A DNA stretch of 64,000 nucleotides, from assembly GCA_024449915.1 (NCBI GenBank), contig JAMZAV010000952.1, forward strand, positions 1 to 64,000, written 5' to 3'. The notes under the pieces are model-generated. The model ran no database searches. It saw only the letters and a list, made by a program, of their open reading frames with translations, and was not told where the DNA came from. Both the position numbers and the translations under genes were made by a program. This DNA comes from Sweltsa coloradensis. Taxonomy: Eukaryota > Arthropoda > Insecta > Plecoptera > Chloroperlidae. Numbering within the stretch: position 1 is the first letter of the stretch; each line of letters begins with the position of its first letter. Of this stretch, positions 33,266 to 44,647 are shown one piece after another.

Positions 33266-33535
33266 CTGAAAACAAAAGTCGATTTGTAGTAAATGGTATT
33301 AATAAATACAGTCAAAATTACGCATACATAATTGAATATTTTAGCCCTGACTTATGGTAAACCGAGGCCTAACATATCAATAAGATCAGGGGTAGGCCCT
33401 AGGGCCTAGTAATAGAAAGTCAACTTGAACAACGCACCTCGTTATGACACAATTATCGATTTAAATATATCATACACAAGTCATACATGTAACTAACGAA
33501 TTAACTGCGATATAATTTTAATAAATATTACATAC
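33266..33535 (-). other. Predicted intron in the BBIP1 5' UTR
   Basis: The donor (minus strand GTATGTAAT at 33535) and the acceptor TTTTGTTTTCAG (33276-33266) would remove about 270 nt between a leader exon and the BBIP1 coding exon. It is inferred from splice consensus only. Confidence 0.45.
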
Positions 33536-33539
33536 CTGC

Positions 33540-33944
33540 ACAGTTTTGTTAGTGAATTGAGAGAAAAAACTGTAAAGAAAAGTATAAATTTGACAGGCTT
33601 GACAGAAGGTTCCGAAGATAAGCAGCTGTCAGCGGCAGACATTAATCTGTACACAGCCTTGCAAAAGTTATGAATTTGACATCTAGTGGCTGTGACGTTG
33701 TTGAGAAAAGTTTCAAAGGCAGTGATAAAACTACCCACGTGCGCGGCTGCGCGTGACAGCTGATCCATACAAAACAGCTGATGACCAACATAACCTGACT
33801 TTATGCAAAGTAATATTATTTTGTTAGGCCATAATATTATTCTGGCACGATAATCTGCGGCTGACAAGTTAGGGATAATCAGTAAAAAGAATGTTATTTT
33901 CAGTTTAAAAGGCCAAAAAGTGAATAAATACTGATTTACAAACC
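33540..33944. promoter_or_regulatory. Probable shared promoter region between BBIP1 and LIPT2
   Basis: Two oppositely oriented genes begin within about 400-800 bp, so this gap should hold both start sites. It contains a GC-rich core with CACGTG (33736-33741) and two CAGCTG sites close by. No TATA box stands out. The start sites are unknown. Confidence 0.4.
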
Positions 33945-34664
33945 ATGGGACGTCTCGTTAAAGTTTTCCAGGCAGGGCGAATGGACTATAAAAGTGCATT
34001 GATCCTTCAGCAGCTCCTAGCAGCGCGTCACCAAGATCCGTCACTACAATCAGAATGTCACGACACTCTCATACTTGTCGAACACAATCCAGTCTACACC
34101 ACAGGTATTCGTTCCAAGTCGTACACTGTCAATGATGAAGAAAAACTGAAAGCTGTAGGCGCAGAGTTCCATCGATCGAACCGCGGAGGTTTGATTACGT
34201 TTCACGGCCCAGGTCAATTGGTTGCTTACCCAATCTTGGACCTGCGGCACTTCACCCCGAGTATACGATGGTATGTCGGTAACATCGAGAAGATGATAAT
34301 ATCGTTCTGCCAGGAGTTGGGAATTGCAGCAGAGACGTCTCCTCACACGGGAGTTTGGGTCAGAGACCGGAAGATTTGTGCGATGGGCATTCATTGCAGT
34401 CGATACATCACGACACACGGGCTGGCGTTGAATTGCAACACAGATTTACAATGGTTCACACACATTGTTCCGTGCGGTATAGAAGGCAAAGGTGTAACTT
34501 CTGTATCAAGAGAACTAAACAAAGACTTTACCATTGAAGATGCATTGCCCTTATTCTCACAAGTGTTTAGTAAGTTGTTTACCTGTAATTTATGTAATTT
34601 TCCTAAAGAAGATAAGGACAATGTGATAAAATCCGTGGAGTCTATGAGTAGAACAGCTCCTTGA
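33945..34664 (+). CDS. LIPT2: Lipoyl(octanoyl) transferase 2, mitochondrial
   Basis: A 239-residue intronless protein, near the human length (231). LIPT2 moves octanoyl groups from mitochondrial acyl carrier protein to the H protein of the glycine cleavage system, the first step of lipoate synthesis. It has the LipB/biotinyl-ligase fold motifs RGGLITFHGPGQ (residues 80-91) and YPILDL. The catalytic Lys is in RKICAMG (Lys143) and the catalytic Cys in IVPCGI (Cys177). TTHGLALNCNTDL (156-168) is also family-typical. The ATG at 33945 gives MGRLVKVFQAGRMDY, which aligns with family N-termini. A polyadenylation signal AATAAA is at 34991-34996. The gene is divergent to BBIP1. Confidence 0.96.
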   Translation: MGRLVKVFQAGRMDYKSALILQQLLAARHQDPSLQSECHDTLILVEHNPVYTTGIRSKSYTVNDEEKLKAVGAEFHRSNRGGLITFHGPGQLVAYPILDLRHFTPSIRWYVGNIEKMIISFCQELGIAAETSPHTGVWVRDRKICAMGIHCSRYITTHGLALNCNTDLQWFTHIVPCGIEGKGVTSVSRELNKDFTIEDALPLFSQVFSKLFTCNLCNFPKEDKDNVIKSVESMSRTAP

Positions 34665-34990
34665 AGAATAGGCCTAGATGCGAAGATGTTGACACAAAAA
34701 TCGCAGTCCTTTCAAGGCTAGTTGCAGTTAACCTGCCAGTACAGAGAGGAGCTACACAGAAGGGTGAAGCAAAACTCCTGCACTCTGTACAAGGTCTTTC
34801 CTATGTGAAAATCTGTTGGCTAATCTTCAAGCAGGACCGGTAGGCCTGTTAGAGATGCCAAGAAAGGAGGAATCCTGGACTGAAGGTATACCAATATTGG
34901 TTGTAGTAAATGATAGGTTCATTTATATGAATTGTATTGTGGCTTCTTTGCTTGAGAATCAAATCTTGTAACTGAGCAAGCTTTCAAGAC

Positions 34991-34996
34991 AATAAA
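34991..34996 (+). terminator. LIPT2 polyadenylation signal AATAAA
   Basis: The canonical hexamer lies 327 nt after the LIPT2 stop, in the right orientation, followed by AT-rich DNA with GT-rich text within 50 nt. It would give a ~350-nt 3' UTR. Confidence 0.7.
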
Positions 34997-35054
34997 GAAA
35001 ATATTATGCCCACTAATAGTAATTAATCTTTTATCTATTTTCCTTGTTTGTTAA

Positions 35055-35339
35055 TTATATAATATTATCTACCTGGTAGCTAATATGATAGTTTTCGGAA
35101 GGCTTTGGCGGCGCAGTGTCTGCTATGGGCGACTGGTGGGCTACGATTGGCGGATAGGAAGAAATCGCGTATTTTTCATCACCTCGACGCCTACTACACT
35201 GATAAATAGTTTGTAATACGCAAAATGGTAATACTATATCGGATAGCAAAGGTTCTGCCGACAATATTGAAATACTTTTCGTTAGCCACGAAACGACACC
35301 TAGGTCTACTTTAAAGCATCGAAAGTGGCCAGTTGGCAT
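35055..35339 (-). CDS. Unrecognised ORF, 94 codons
   Basis: It begins MPTGHFRCFKVDLGVVSWL and includes YPPIVAHQSPIADTAPPKP. If the frame ended at SYQ, the following GTAGAT could be a splice donor. The composition is less AT-driven than the surroundings, but I recognise no family. No partner exon is seen on the minus strand, where LIPT2 lies next on the opposite strand. It may be a lone exon, a transposon scrap or chance. Confidence 0.2.
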   Translation of the reverse strand: MPTGHFRCFKVDLGVVSWLTKSISILSAEPLLSDIVLPFCVLQTIYQCSRRRGDEKYAISSYPPIVAHQSPIADTAPPKPSENYHISYQVDNII

Positions 35340-35986
35340 AGCGCTAAGACCCGCTTTTTCAAGGTCCCAGCTTTTGTTTTTTAAACCCAGAGCTTCAATT
35401 TCAATGGTTTCCTTGATAAAATGATACCTAACAGATATTAGACTACATATTTGATTGGTTTGAGCTGGGTGCTAAGTGTTATGCAGCTTTGAGGAATCTT
35501 CAATAAAATTCACCATTTTCACAACTGTGTTTAGATGGTGGGTCATTCCATTTAGATTCACCAGATGAGTGTTGCATCATGATTTTTAATTTTTTTCAAA
35601 TTTTGCATGTTGATACCTATATGTATTAAGATTTCAAATCCAAGTTTCTAGATTTTTTGGATGAACCGTTCACATATTTTAGGCATTTGAGTGCCGCCCC
35701 GCGTAGCGTTATTTGCTTTTGTAGCTAGTAGCGGTAAATGAAATAGGTTGAGAACCGTTTGAGATATCAAAATGAAGTAAGACAATATTTCTTACTAAAA
35801 TGACTATCATTCATTGACATCACTTCAATTTTGAACAACTTTAATTTTTCTTGCATTACGAGGCAGCCAAATATTGACAACGCTTTTGGCTTTTTGGCTA
35901 CTTTCAATAAATAGTTTAATATGGAAGGGGTGACAACAACAAAATAATTTTTTGTGAGTAAAAACTATGAGTACATACCTTTAAGG

Positions 35987-36861
35987 GCCATTCACAACCA
36001 ACTTAGTAGCTAACTTAGCCTCTAACTTAAAGGTTTGTCTTATGGAAAACAACACGTCTGTTCATGACCAAACTTAGCCTTTAACTTACATTTATCAGCA
36101 ACCGAATGTTTGCAAACTCCAAGGTTTTACTTAGCAGCTAACTTAACATTAAGCTTTTAACCAATCAGAGAGAGACTCGAGCCGACAATTTCCGGTCATA
36201 TCCGATTGAAAACGTAAACAAACAGCAAAAATGGATCCCAAGAAACATCAGCTATTGTTCGATGAAAAGCTATTGAACGAATTCATGAAAAGGCCACTGC
36301 TATATGTAAAATCTTCGTCTTTATACAAAGATAAGAATATAAAAGAAACCATTTGGCTATCGATTGGGGCAGAAATGTCAACTGACCGTCAGTATTATTA
36401 ACGTTTATTGCGGTACTAGGCCTAGCCCCCAGCTAGGGCTAGGCCATGTGAGGTTATGTAAGGCTTACGTCACGTTGTCTTAAATAAATACGTTTTGTTA
36501 TTTTTACCATCAATTATTGTTTAATAAACTGTACAGTCTATAGTCAATCAATTCTATAATGCTACCTAAGTAGAGCTAGGCTAGGCCTACTTACTGAATG
36601 CTGAATGTTATTGTATGTCAAGCATTGGCGCGATAAAAGTAAACACTGCAAATCTGTGTTGTGATTGGTTTAAAAACATCTATCATGCACAGCCATCTAA
36701 AGTTAGAGGCGACGGTATGGCTGTAAAGCACTCTGCCACGAGCAACATCTAGGAGGCAGTGGCTGTTAAGTTAGCGGCCTAAATATCTATCATGAACAGC
36801 AACCTAAAGTTAGAGGCTAAGTTAGCTGCTAAGTTAGAGGCCTAAGTTGGTTATGAATGAG
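35987..36861 (+). mobile_element. PIF/Harbinger-like element nested in the left arm
   Basis: The inverted ends read GGCCATTCACAACCAACTTA and (complement) GGCTCATTCATAACCAACTT, with subterminal repeats of CTAACTTAG type. CCTTTAAGG occurs on both sides (35978-35986, 36862-36870) and once at the matching site in the right arm (about 39020), which is the empty site. TTA/TAA targets within this match suit Harbinger. An internal frame starts a MADF-like domain. Confidence 0.82.
36231..36401 (+). pseudogene. Truncated MADF-like domain ORF of the nested Harbinger-like element
   Basis: A 56-codon frame MDPKKHQLLFDEKLLNEFMK ... YVKSSSLYKDKNIKETIW with a MADF-type pattern (short helix, aromatic, 'YKDK.IKE..W..I'). 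MADF/Myb-like proteins are the usual partner ORF of Harbinger transposases. It stops after about 55 residues and the transposase gene is absent, so the element is non-autonomous. Confidence 0.6.
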
Positions 36862-37659
36862 CCTTTAAGGTTGTAGAAAAAAAAATGTGTTGTTTTAACC
36901 CCTTATGCCTGAAAAAAAATTCTGAAAATGGAACAAAATCAAAAGTACCCCTTTGAGGGTAGTTTTTCGACAAAAGGGGTAGGTCCTAAAAAAATTTCAA
37001 AATAGCCATAAGTTGCTTGATCATATGAATTTTAATATATCAAAAATTTGTCATGTTGTTTTCATTGGTTTAAAAGTTACAGATTTTACAAAAGTAGCCT
37101 ACTAAAAACCACTTAGATTTACACAACGTAAAATAACGGTCGAATTTGTTAAAATGTAGATTTAGTTTTCTAATGATTGTGAAAGTAACAAAATAGCATC
37201 ATTAATCATTAATTATCATTAATCTTTTTGAAAGGCCTTGACCTTAAGTTTGGTGTTCTGATAGCATGCTATTTATCTCCATGCAAAGAGCATTACTAAT
37301 ACAGTATTATGAGATCGTCTCGTTGCCGTCGACAACTCCAAAGGTAATATAATGCGCAGAATGTTTTCGTGTTTCACTTTCACCCATACTGAATCTTTAT
37401 CTGACATTTTGATAACAGTTGGCCTACTAGGTTCTGATGGGTGAAAAAAGTCAATTCTGAAGTCCATATTTTCCACCGAAGATTCAGCAACTGTTCCTAA
37501 CCACCACTTGTGATCATAGATACAGGCAACATAATCCCGGAGCTTTATGTTTTGAATACTTGCACTGAGTTCAAATCAATTGGTTTGAAACAATGGTAAG
37601 ATCTTGTGTTTGGCACCCCAACTGCATTGTCATAACGTTGAGCTAGATGGTTTTCTTCT

Positions 37660-38540
37660 TTTACGATAGTTTCTGAAGTTAGGCTACATAGAAAAACTTA
37701 ATCCCTTTGACATTTTCATCACAAAATTCGAACATCTCTTTAGGAGTCTTGATATGATTATCTAATGTTCTTTGTAGGCTTGTTTTTGTAACAAGACATT
37801 TAACTGTTCCACCAATCCCATCGCATGGACCTTTGCCATGCGGTATGGCAAAAAAATGCCATTCAGCATAATAATTAAAATCCTCAAAGTGATAGCACAA
37901 GTTGGTGATTTTTTTGTTTGTTTTTATACTGACTTGCAGCACCGTCACTAAAGTAAATAACTTTTTTACGTCGGGAGCAAAAGATTTAAAAAATTCTAGA
38001 ACTACTTTCTGAAAAAATGCATACACTGCAGTAGTACTATGCTGCAAGTGGTCACTGATAATGCACACACTTCTCGAAGTTAGCTAATTTTTTGCCTCAT
38101 CTACCTATGTAGTAGATCACAAATGGGTGAAGTGTAGCTTGATTGTTCACCAAGTGAAAACTCTGTATCTCTTCCTGCATCACAAAAGTAAAATTTTCAG
38201 AGAAATCTCCACTTATTATGCATTCAGCTGGATTTACAGTTTCTTTCTTTGTTCTCATATATTCTGCCTGTTTAGTGGCAACAAAATGATGCTTCTTCAG
38301 ATCAGTGAGTTTTATCTATTAACTTACTCACAAAGTCATTGTAATTGTTTGTTATCGCCACTAAGTCACAACGATCGGTGGTGACCCATTGCTTGTATTG
38401 TATATTTTCGTCCCAATTATCATCGTCATCTTTTACAGCATCTAATTGTGCTTCAAGCTCTGCAGCTCCAGGGCAGTTTGTGCACTCACGTAGCATGCAG
38501 GTTTCATTTTCTAAATCACAAACAAGTGAACCTAACATCT
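37660..38540 (-). pseudogene. Decayed transposase-like ORF of the 3.9-kb transposon
   Basis: Minus-strand segments in order: CMLRECTNCPG (possible zinc ligands); IQYKQWVTTDRCDL; KKHHFVATKQAEYMRTKKE; GDFSENFTFVMQEEIQSFH with NNQATLHPFVIYY; then SDHLQHSTTAVYAFFQKVVL. In a shifted frame comes YFSDGAASQYKN, and back in frame ITNLCYHFEDF and EWHFFAIPHGKGPCDGIGGT. The Asp residues in GDF, SDG and CDG could be an RNase H-like catalytic triad; that is inference. Frameshifts and stops near 38095, 37930 and 38300 make it inactive. Confidence 0.75.
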
Positions 38541-39715
38541 CTTTGTAACTGTTTTGTATCTTGGCTGTGTTTTATCCTGTCCAGGTTATTTCCCCCCCCC
38601 CACCCCCCCACCCAAACACATTCTGCCCAATCATAGTTAATTCCTCATCAACAAGTTCAAACTTGGGTTAAACCCTTCCTCTAGTGATTCCCCCTTCACC
38701 CTATCTTTTAGTGGCTCAGTAAGAAATTAAACATAGTCAAAGCTAACAAAGGATGAAGATCTAGACCTTCCGATAGTCGATTTTTTTAACAGTTTGTAAA
38801 ATCTGTAACTTTAAAACCAAGCAAAACAACATGACAAATTTTTGATATATTAAAATTCATATGATCAAGCAACTTATGGCTATTTTGAAATTTTTTTAGG
38901 ACCTACCCCTTTTGTCGAAAAACTACCCTCAAAGGGGTACTTTTTGATTTTGCTCCATTTTCAGAATTTTTTTTCAGGCATAAGGGGTTAAAACAACACA
39001 TTTTTTTTTCTACAACCTTAAAGGTATGTACTCATAGTTTTTACTCACAAAAAATTATTTTGTTGTTGTCACCCCTTCCATATTAAACTATTTATTAAAA
39101 GTAGCCAAAAAGCCAAAAGCGTTGTCAATATTTGGCTGCCTCGTAATGCAAGAAAAATTAAAGTTGTTCAAAATTGAAGTGATGTTGATGAAAGATTGTC
39201 ATTTTAGTAAGAAATATTGTCTTACTTCATTTTGATATCTCAAACGGTTCTCAACCTATTTCATTTACCGCTACTAGCTACGAAAGCAAATAACGCTACG
39301 CGGGGCGACACTCAAATGCCTAAAATATGTGAACGGTACATCCAAAAAATCTAGAAACTTGGATTTGAAATCTTAATACATATAGGTATCAACATGCAAA
39401 ATTTGAAAAAAATTAAAAATCATGATGCAACAACTTTTTTTTAAATCTGGTGAATCTAAATGGAATGACCCTGGTGCCAACATAATTTTTGCCCACCAGT
39501 CAGCCATGACAGTTAGTGTGACATCATCTGAAACTCTCATATAATAACCATGATTTGTTTCGAAGCAAGTAAGCAGATGCTGACGTCACCAGCGGGTGGA
39601 TTGCAGCCAATCAGTGGTCCCCGGTTTAAAATACTGATCGCTCATTGGCCCGCCTAAACCATGCGCAACTGCTTACATGCTTTGAACCAACTAGAAATGG
39701 GGGAACTTATAATAT

Positions 39716-39952
39716 AGCAAAGCTATTCTAATATTTAATACAATTCAGAAATTAAAAAAGTCCGCCCCAACCGGGAATCGAACCACGGATCTTCCGCATT
39801 CCAGACAGGCGTCTTAACCACTAGACCATTAGGACGGGTACATTTTAAACTCCGAATTTGTAGTTGCATTATACATCTGAATGGATGGAACAGTACTGCA
39901 ACAAATATCTGCTGCCTTCGAACTGACCACCAAACAAAGCAAAGCTATTCTA
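39716..39952 (-). mobile_element. tRNA-like SINE/pseudo-tRNA with 15-bp flanking repeats
   Basis: On the minus strand, GTCCTAATGGTCTAGTGGTT begins a tRNA-like fold with box B GTGGTTCGATTCCCGG. The acceptor and D stems pair, but the anticodon and T stems have mismatches and the anticodon position reads GGA without a long variable arm. AGCAAAGCTATTCTA occurs on both sides (about 39717 and 39938), a likely target duplication. I call it SINE-derived, not a working tRNA gene. Confidence 0.65.
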
Positions 39953-42720
39953 TCCTAGTATTTGGTAGGATGTTAACCCTTTGCAGTCATACTCATTATG
40001 TCAGCTGACAATGGGTGTTTCTGCACACTTAACTACACCACAATTTATGAAAACATTTGAAAATTTAAATTTGTTGTCAAAATTTTATAGAACTGTCTGC
40101 CATCTGTCTGCTGTCTAATAATAAATAAACAAATTCTAGTGGAATGGACTAGGAAATTCGACAAGGGTCCATAAACGAACACATTCACAAGTGTACAAAA
40201 CGAATTCTTTGAATATTGTTTCAAATAGTACATTGCATTGAATCACATAAAACCACAACAGACAATGAATAATAATAATAATAATCAGTAGAACTTCCTT
40301 CATTAAGTTTATATATTATCAAGGCAGTTTCTAAGCAAACGTATATATTTAGCAGCAGTGTACTAGTCTCGATACCTGTGCACACAACACACTGTTTGTA
40401 CCCCGTGTCTGATGAACCATGATGACAACACACGCACGATATGTCGTGAAAAACAGATAAACCCTCGGCGGAAAATACACTTTTAAACAGGGTGATTCAA
40501 AAATTTTAATCAAGTGCACTTTTACTTCATTTGGAGCTAGTTGTGAGTTCTGACTGACTTTTTATAGGAATTACTCACCAACTCGGAAAGTTTTAAAACA
40601 CTGATATTGTTGATTTAAATCAATAGAAATATGATTTAACACTAGCAATATAAATGGCGTTCAAGTATGCAACAAGATACCTTCAAGAAAAGTACCTAAT
40701 TAAATTCATGGGTGAAATGGCTGATTTCCCCTATGCTCCGCGACAAACTTCTAACAATCAACAGAAATAATTATCCACGATGTCTGCTCACTCCCTTGTC
40801 TTTATAGTTTATACAGCTCGTTCACATAATGAATAATTGCATATTTGAAATACAGCAAACAAAATGGTGATGGGTCTAGTCATGCTGTGTGGCCTCGGTT
40901 TTAGATTTTACTGACTGATTGTTATGCAATAATCTACTTGCAAGTTCTTCAATAGATGTAACCATTGCTTGTGTTGACAATCACAAGCGGAACAGATTCT
41001 TGACTGTCGCAGATTGCTACACATTTAACTTTCTAAAAAAAGACAGAAATGTCACAATCGAGTGTAGAAGCAAATTTTTTTAAAAAATTGTCTGATTTGG
41101 AATTTATTGACAATCCAAAAATTAAAAATTAACAACAGCATGTAAAAAATGTAGGCCCTAAAATACTAAGTTTGTGTTGAGCTCTGCAAAAATGTTTACT
41201 AATACATAACTGTATGGCAGCCTAAACAAAATGTCAAAGATCAAATTGTTTTTAAATTTTAATAATTAACTGCTCTACTCTAAATATGTCAGAACGTATA
41301 ACTTAGCTAAGAAAACAACTGTAACACGCATGTTCAAATTTCAGATGCAAAGCCTATTAAAATCTGCAGTACAAAATTTGAATCTCATATTATTATACTG
41401 AATTCAAATAGTAAAACAAAAATACTACATATGTTAATATTTAGAACAATTCAGAAAAGGTATTGTGCAGTTTGTTCACTCTAATAAAAAATTTAAACCA
41501 GCTGTATTCTAACAACTTGCAAATCATTGACCATACAATATTGAACAAAATGGCTGATGTTATTAGCTAATCACAAAAACAACAAACATAAAATGCAAGA
41601 TAGTTCAGGATTAACTTGATTTAAAAGTGCTTTAGAATTTGTGCTCTTATAATGGCCAGTAGGATAAATTGCACATACACATTTATATAAGTACTACGTA
41701 GTACGTACATTATACCAAGAAAGAAAAAAGTTCAATGCACTCAATATCAATGCACTGAGACTTATGTTAAGTCACAGTTGAAATCTGTATAAATTGTTTT
41801 CTAAGGTGTGTCTGAATTATGGTCCAAGTCCAGGTGTAGGTCCAAGTCCAACTCAATTTTTAAAGTGCTATACTAGCCTACAGTAGAGCTGCCTGCCGGG
41901 CAAAGTCAACACTACCTAAGTTAAATTAGGTGTGCATTCGAGAGTCCTTTGTAAAGTATTTGTTTATTAAAAAGTATTTGTACATCTAGTAAAACCAATT
42001 AAATACGTGATAAAAACAAACCAAACTTAAATGTTTACCTTTATTTTAACAATGCATTCATTATTGTTTATCTCGTTGTCGCGGACGGCCATTCTGAATC
42101 GGACCTAAAACGAGTGTACACTTTCGATTGCTCGATCTATTTGTCGACTTGGACCAAGAATGGACCTAGACTTTGAATAATTTTCAGACACACCCTTAGT
42201 CTTCACAATTCACACCTTGATCTTGTCAAGATTCATGTAGTGCGACAAGTTAATTCAAACGTACTATAGTAATATACATGCACTCCTACATTATGCGTAG
42301 AAACCCCTTGCATACATACGCAACAAAAATAACTTTGTTTTAATTATATGTGCGACACACTCTCACACGCACACGTACAATTACCTAGTAGTAATAATAT
42401 AATATAGTTAACATTACAGAACAGCGCATTCTATATAGCTACAAGTACTAAGTTGTTTAAACTAAATAATATAGGATTTTCTTGAATACAAAATACAAAA
42501 TAGTGACTAGTTATCAAGTTGTTAATTGTTGTTTTGTTGCAAGACGTAGTTTCGGTTGCTTCAAGTTCAGGCTCATTGCTCGACAGAACGTATCCGTGTG
42601 AAATAGTAAACCTTTGGAGTTTGGACACAATGGCCAAGTTTCAATTAGGTCATTGGCTCATTGAATGTTATTAACATTACGTAACAATAACTAGCCATTT
42701 GGCCACTCATATCTTATACT
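39953..42720. other. No gene seen; AT-rich intergenic DNA
   Basis: No coding frame, RNA gene or paired terminal repeats are apparent. Confidence 0.4.
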
Positions 42721-43222
42721 CAGTGGCATAACTAGCCTTTGTTTTTTTAAGAGGGGGGGGGGGGGGCTAAAATTTTTGTTACCTCCAAAGATCAATGGTC
42801 AGCACAACTAGTGAAAGGGTTTGTGGGAACAGTCAGTGGTGTCATCCAGCAATAATGTATGGGTATAATTTGCTGTTTCCTGGGTAAAGTACATGATATT
42901 GATTGGGAACAATGGGGATCGGGGGGTAACTCCACAGTTGATGTGGGTCCGGGACACATGTTCCCGTATTTTTTTTTTGATTCTTAAGATAGTGATAGCG
43001 ATAGGAGTATTTTGACGAGTATTTTGATGGCAAAAATCTTATAAAAGATGTATGAAAAATTACAAAATAGGAAAAATAAATCAATAATTAATATTTATTT
43101 ATATAATATCTCAATAAATATTTCATGTCAAATAAAAATTGTGCTTCCTCTCGCCCCCCTGGGACCAAATTTGGGAGAATGTTCGCCCCTCCCCCCCCCC
43201 CCCCCTCGTAGTTATGCCCCTG
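42721..43222. mobile_element. hAT-like MITE (CAGTGGCATAACTA ends), 502 bp
   Basis: The ends CAGTGGCATAACTAG and GTAGTTATGCCCCTG are inverted. The flanking 8-mers CTTATACT (42713-42720, 43223-43230) are identical. G-runs near the left end mirror C-runs near the right end. Non-coding. Confidence 0.92.
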
Positions 43223-44362
43223 CTTATACTGAATTTGAGTAACGTATGAATGAATACCTAGGTATTACAGTAGGCCCTTCATGTTCTTGATCTTCTGACT
43301 TTCTTATTGTCAAAGTTAGAAGATGCTAGAAATATCATATCAGCCACAATTACAATCCAAAGAAAATTCTTTCTCAACTCCGCCGTGAAAAAACAACAAG
43401 AAACATCTAACAAATGAACACGATACAATAACCTGGTGGTTGATCCAACATGGGGGACAAGGTCTATGTTACAGAGGGACAGTCAAATATTTACAACCCG
43501 GGCCCCATTTACAGACAGCCAGTCAAATATTTACCTTCCTGAAAAGAAAACCAACAGCTATTGAAAACTCCAATCAAATAATATTATGTTAGTAACATGA
43601 TTATGGTTTCGTTCGGTTTCGATTCTTCATTTTGCTAAGAATAGTAAGTAATGTAGGTACGTGTTTAACCAAAAAACAGCCGTCTCATAATTTGTAAAAC
43701 TCACATTCAGTGGGCATTCCACCTAACGAAGCATATATAATGGCCAAATGGCCTTTATCTGCAGAGTTTTGTCATAGTACAATATCCGTAATATTGTAGG
43801 TTGGTGTTCGTTTAAATCTTAAAATTTAAAACTGAAACTGAATGTTACATTTGTAATTCTTTGCTCAGAATAACTCAAACTATCATCTACAACTACAACA
43901 ATGCCTAAATGTACGAGATAATTGGTTCTAGCCGGCAATATTATTCCAGGACATATATGCATTGTTTAACCGAACGCATGACATAGGTACTGAATAGGGA
44001 AAGCTACACCTGACGTATGGCAATCTGTCAACCAACAAAGTTTATGGCGTCACCTGCATACAAAGAATGCATAATATTAATATACCGTCAATGTTACAAA
44101 ATAAACCATGAAAAGATTTCATTTAAAGCCCTTATTTGTAAAACTGTGCAAATAGCCACGAATAAGATGCAAGTCGAGCGATAACACAACACGGGTGTTG
44201 AACTCGCAGCCAAGATAAACGCCACAACTCGTTGTACTTTTAGCTTCACATTAACTTGACCGGACAGAAATGGAGCCCAGTTGAACGAACAAGGCTGGCT
44301 CCATCTGGCATTAATATTTTTATTTTTATTTCCATCAGGCTTGGCTATTCTTATACAGTATA
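43223..44362. other. No gene seen
   Basis: AT-rich DNA without recognisable coding, RNA or terminal-repeat signals. Confidence 0.4.
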
Positions 44363-44647
44363 CAGGGTTCCCAACAAAACAGTTTTAAGGCCATCTCTCT
44401 TCCCATTATGCTCTAAAATAAATCTTAACATAATTAGTAGTGAATTAAGAATAAATGAGTGTAACAATTTAGTTTCAATTGTAATTATATTATTATACAC
44501 ACTACAACAAAATAAAATGACATGTTACATGTTTCCATTTTTTCTGCTTGGTGGTACTGTATAATAATTTCCCTCGAACTTTTCCTAACTGGCGCCTACT
44601 AAAAACTTTTGTTCATTTCCTGACTTTCTAGGTTGTTGAGAACCCTG
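44363..44647. mobile_element. TA-flanked MITE, 285 bp
   Basis: CAGGGTTCCCAACAA and its inverted partner TTGTTGAGAACCCTG end the element. TA lies on each side (44361-44362, 44648-44649). A related right end (CAGGTTGTGGGGAACCCTG) occurs alone near 53604-53622. Confidence 0.75.

Larger units (their letters stand above)
35540..39471 (-). mobile_element. DNA transposon with ~680-bp terminal inverted repeats, 3.9 kb
   Basis: The ends GGGTCATTCCATTTAGATT... are inverted and continue as long arms: left about 35540-37092 (interrupted by a nested element), right about 38794-39471. Identity is high by eye. A 4-bp TGGT flanks both ends (35536-35539, 39472-39475), a likely target duplication. The 1.7-kb interior holds a decayed transposase-like ORF on the minus strand. 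The element lies between LIPT2 and RFX. The superfamily is not assigned; a 4-bp duplication occurs in, for example, Sola and some Academ elements. Confidence 0.88.

Noticed and set aside
33540..33944. X-box (RFX site) upstream of BBIP1
   Set aside because: The nearest text, GTTGTTGAGAAAAG, fails the second half-site (needs RRNRAC). No better match was seen by eye; a motif scan would decide.
34050..34621. Minus-strand and alternative-frame ORFs over LIPT2
   Set aside because: They are shadows of the LIPT2 coding frame.
39757..39838. Functional tRNA gene
   Set aside because: Mismatches in the T stem and anticodon stem, anticodon GGA without a serine-type variable arm, and target-duplication-like flanks point to a SINE.
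44256..44564. 102-codon plus-strand ORF
   Set aside because: It crosses the boundary of the MITE at 44363 and is AT-driven.
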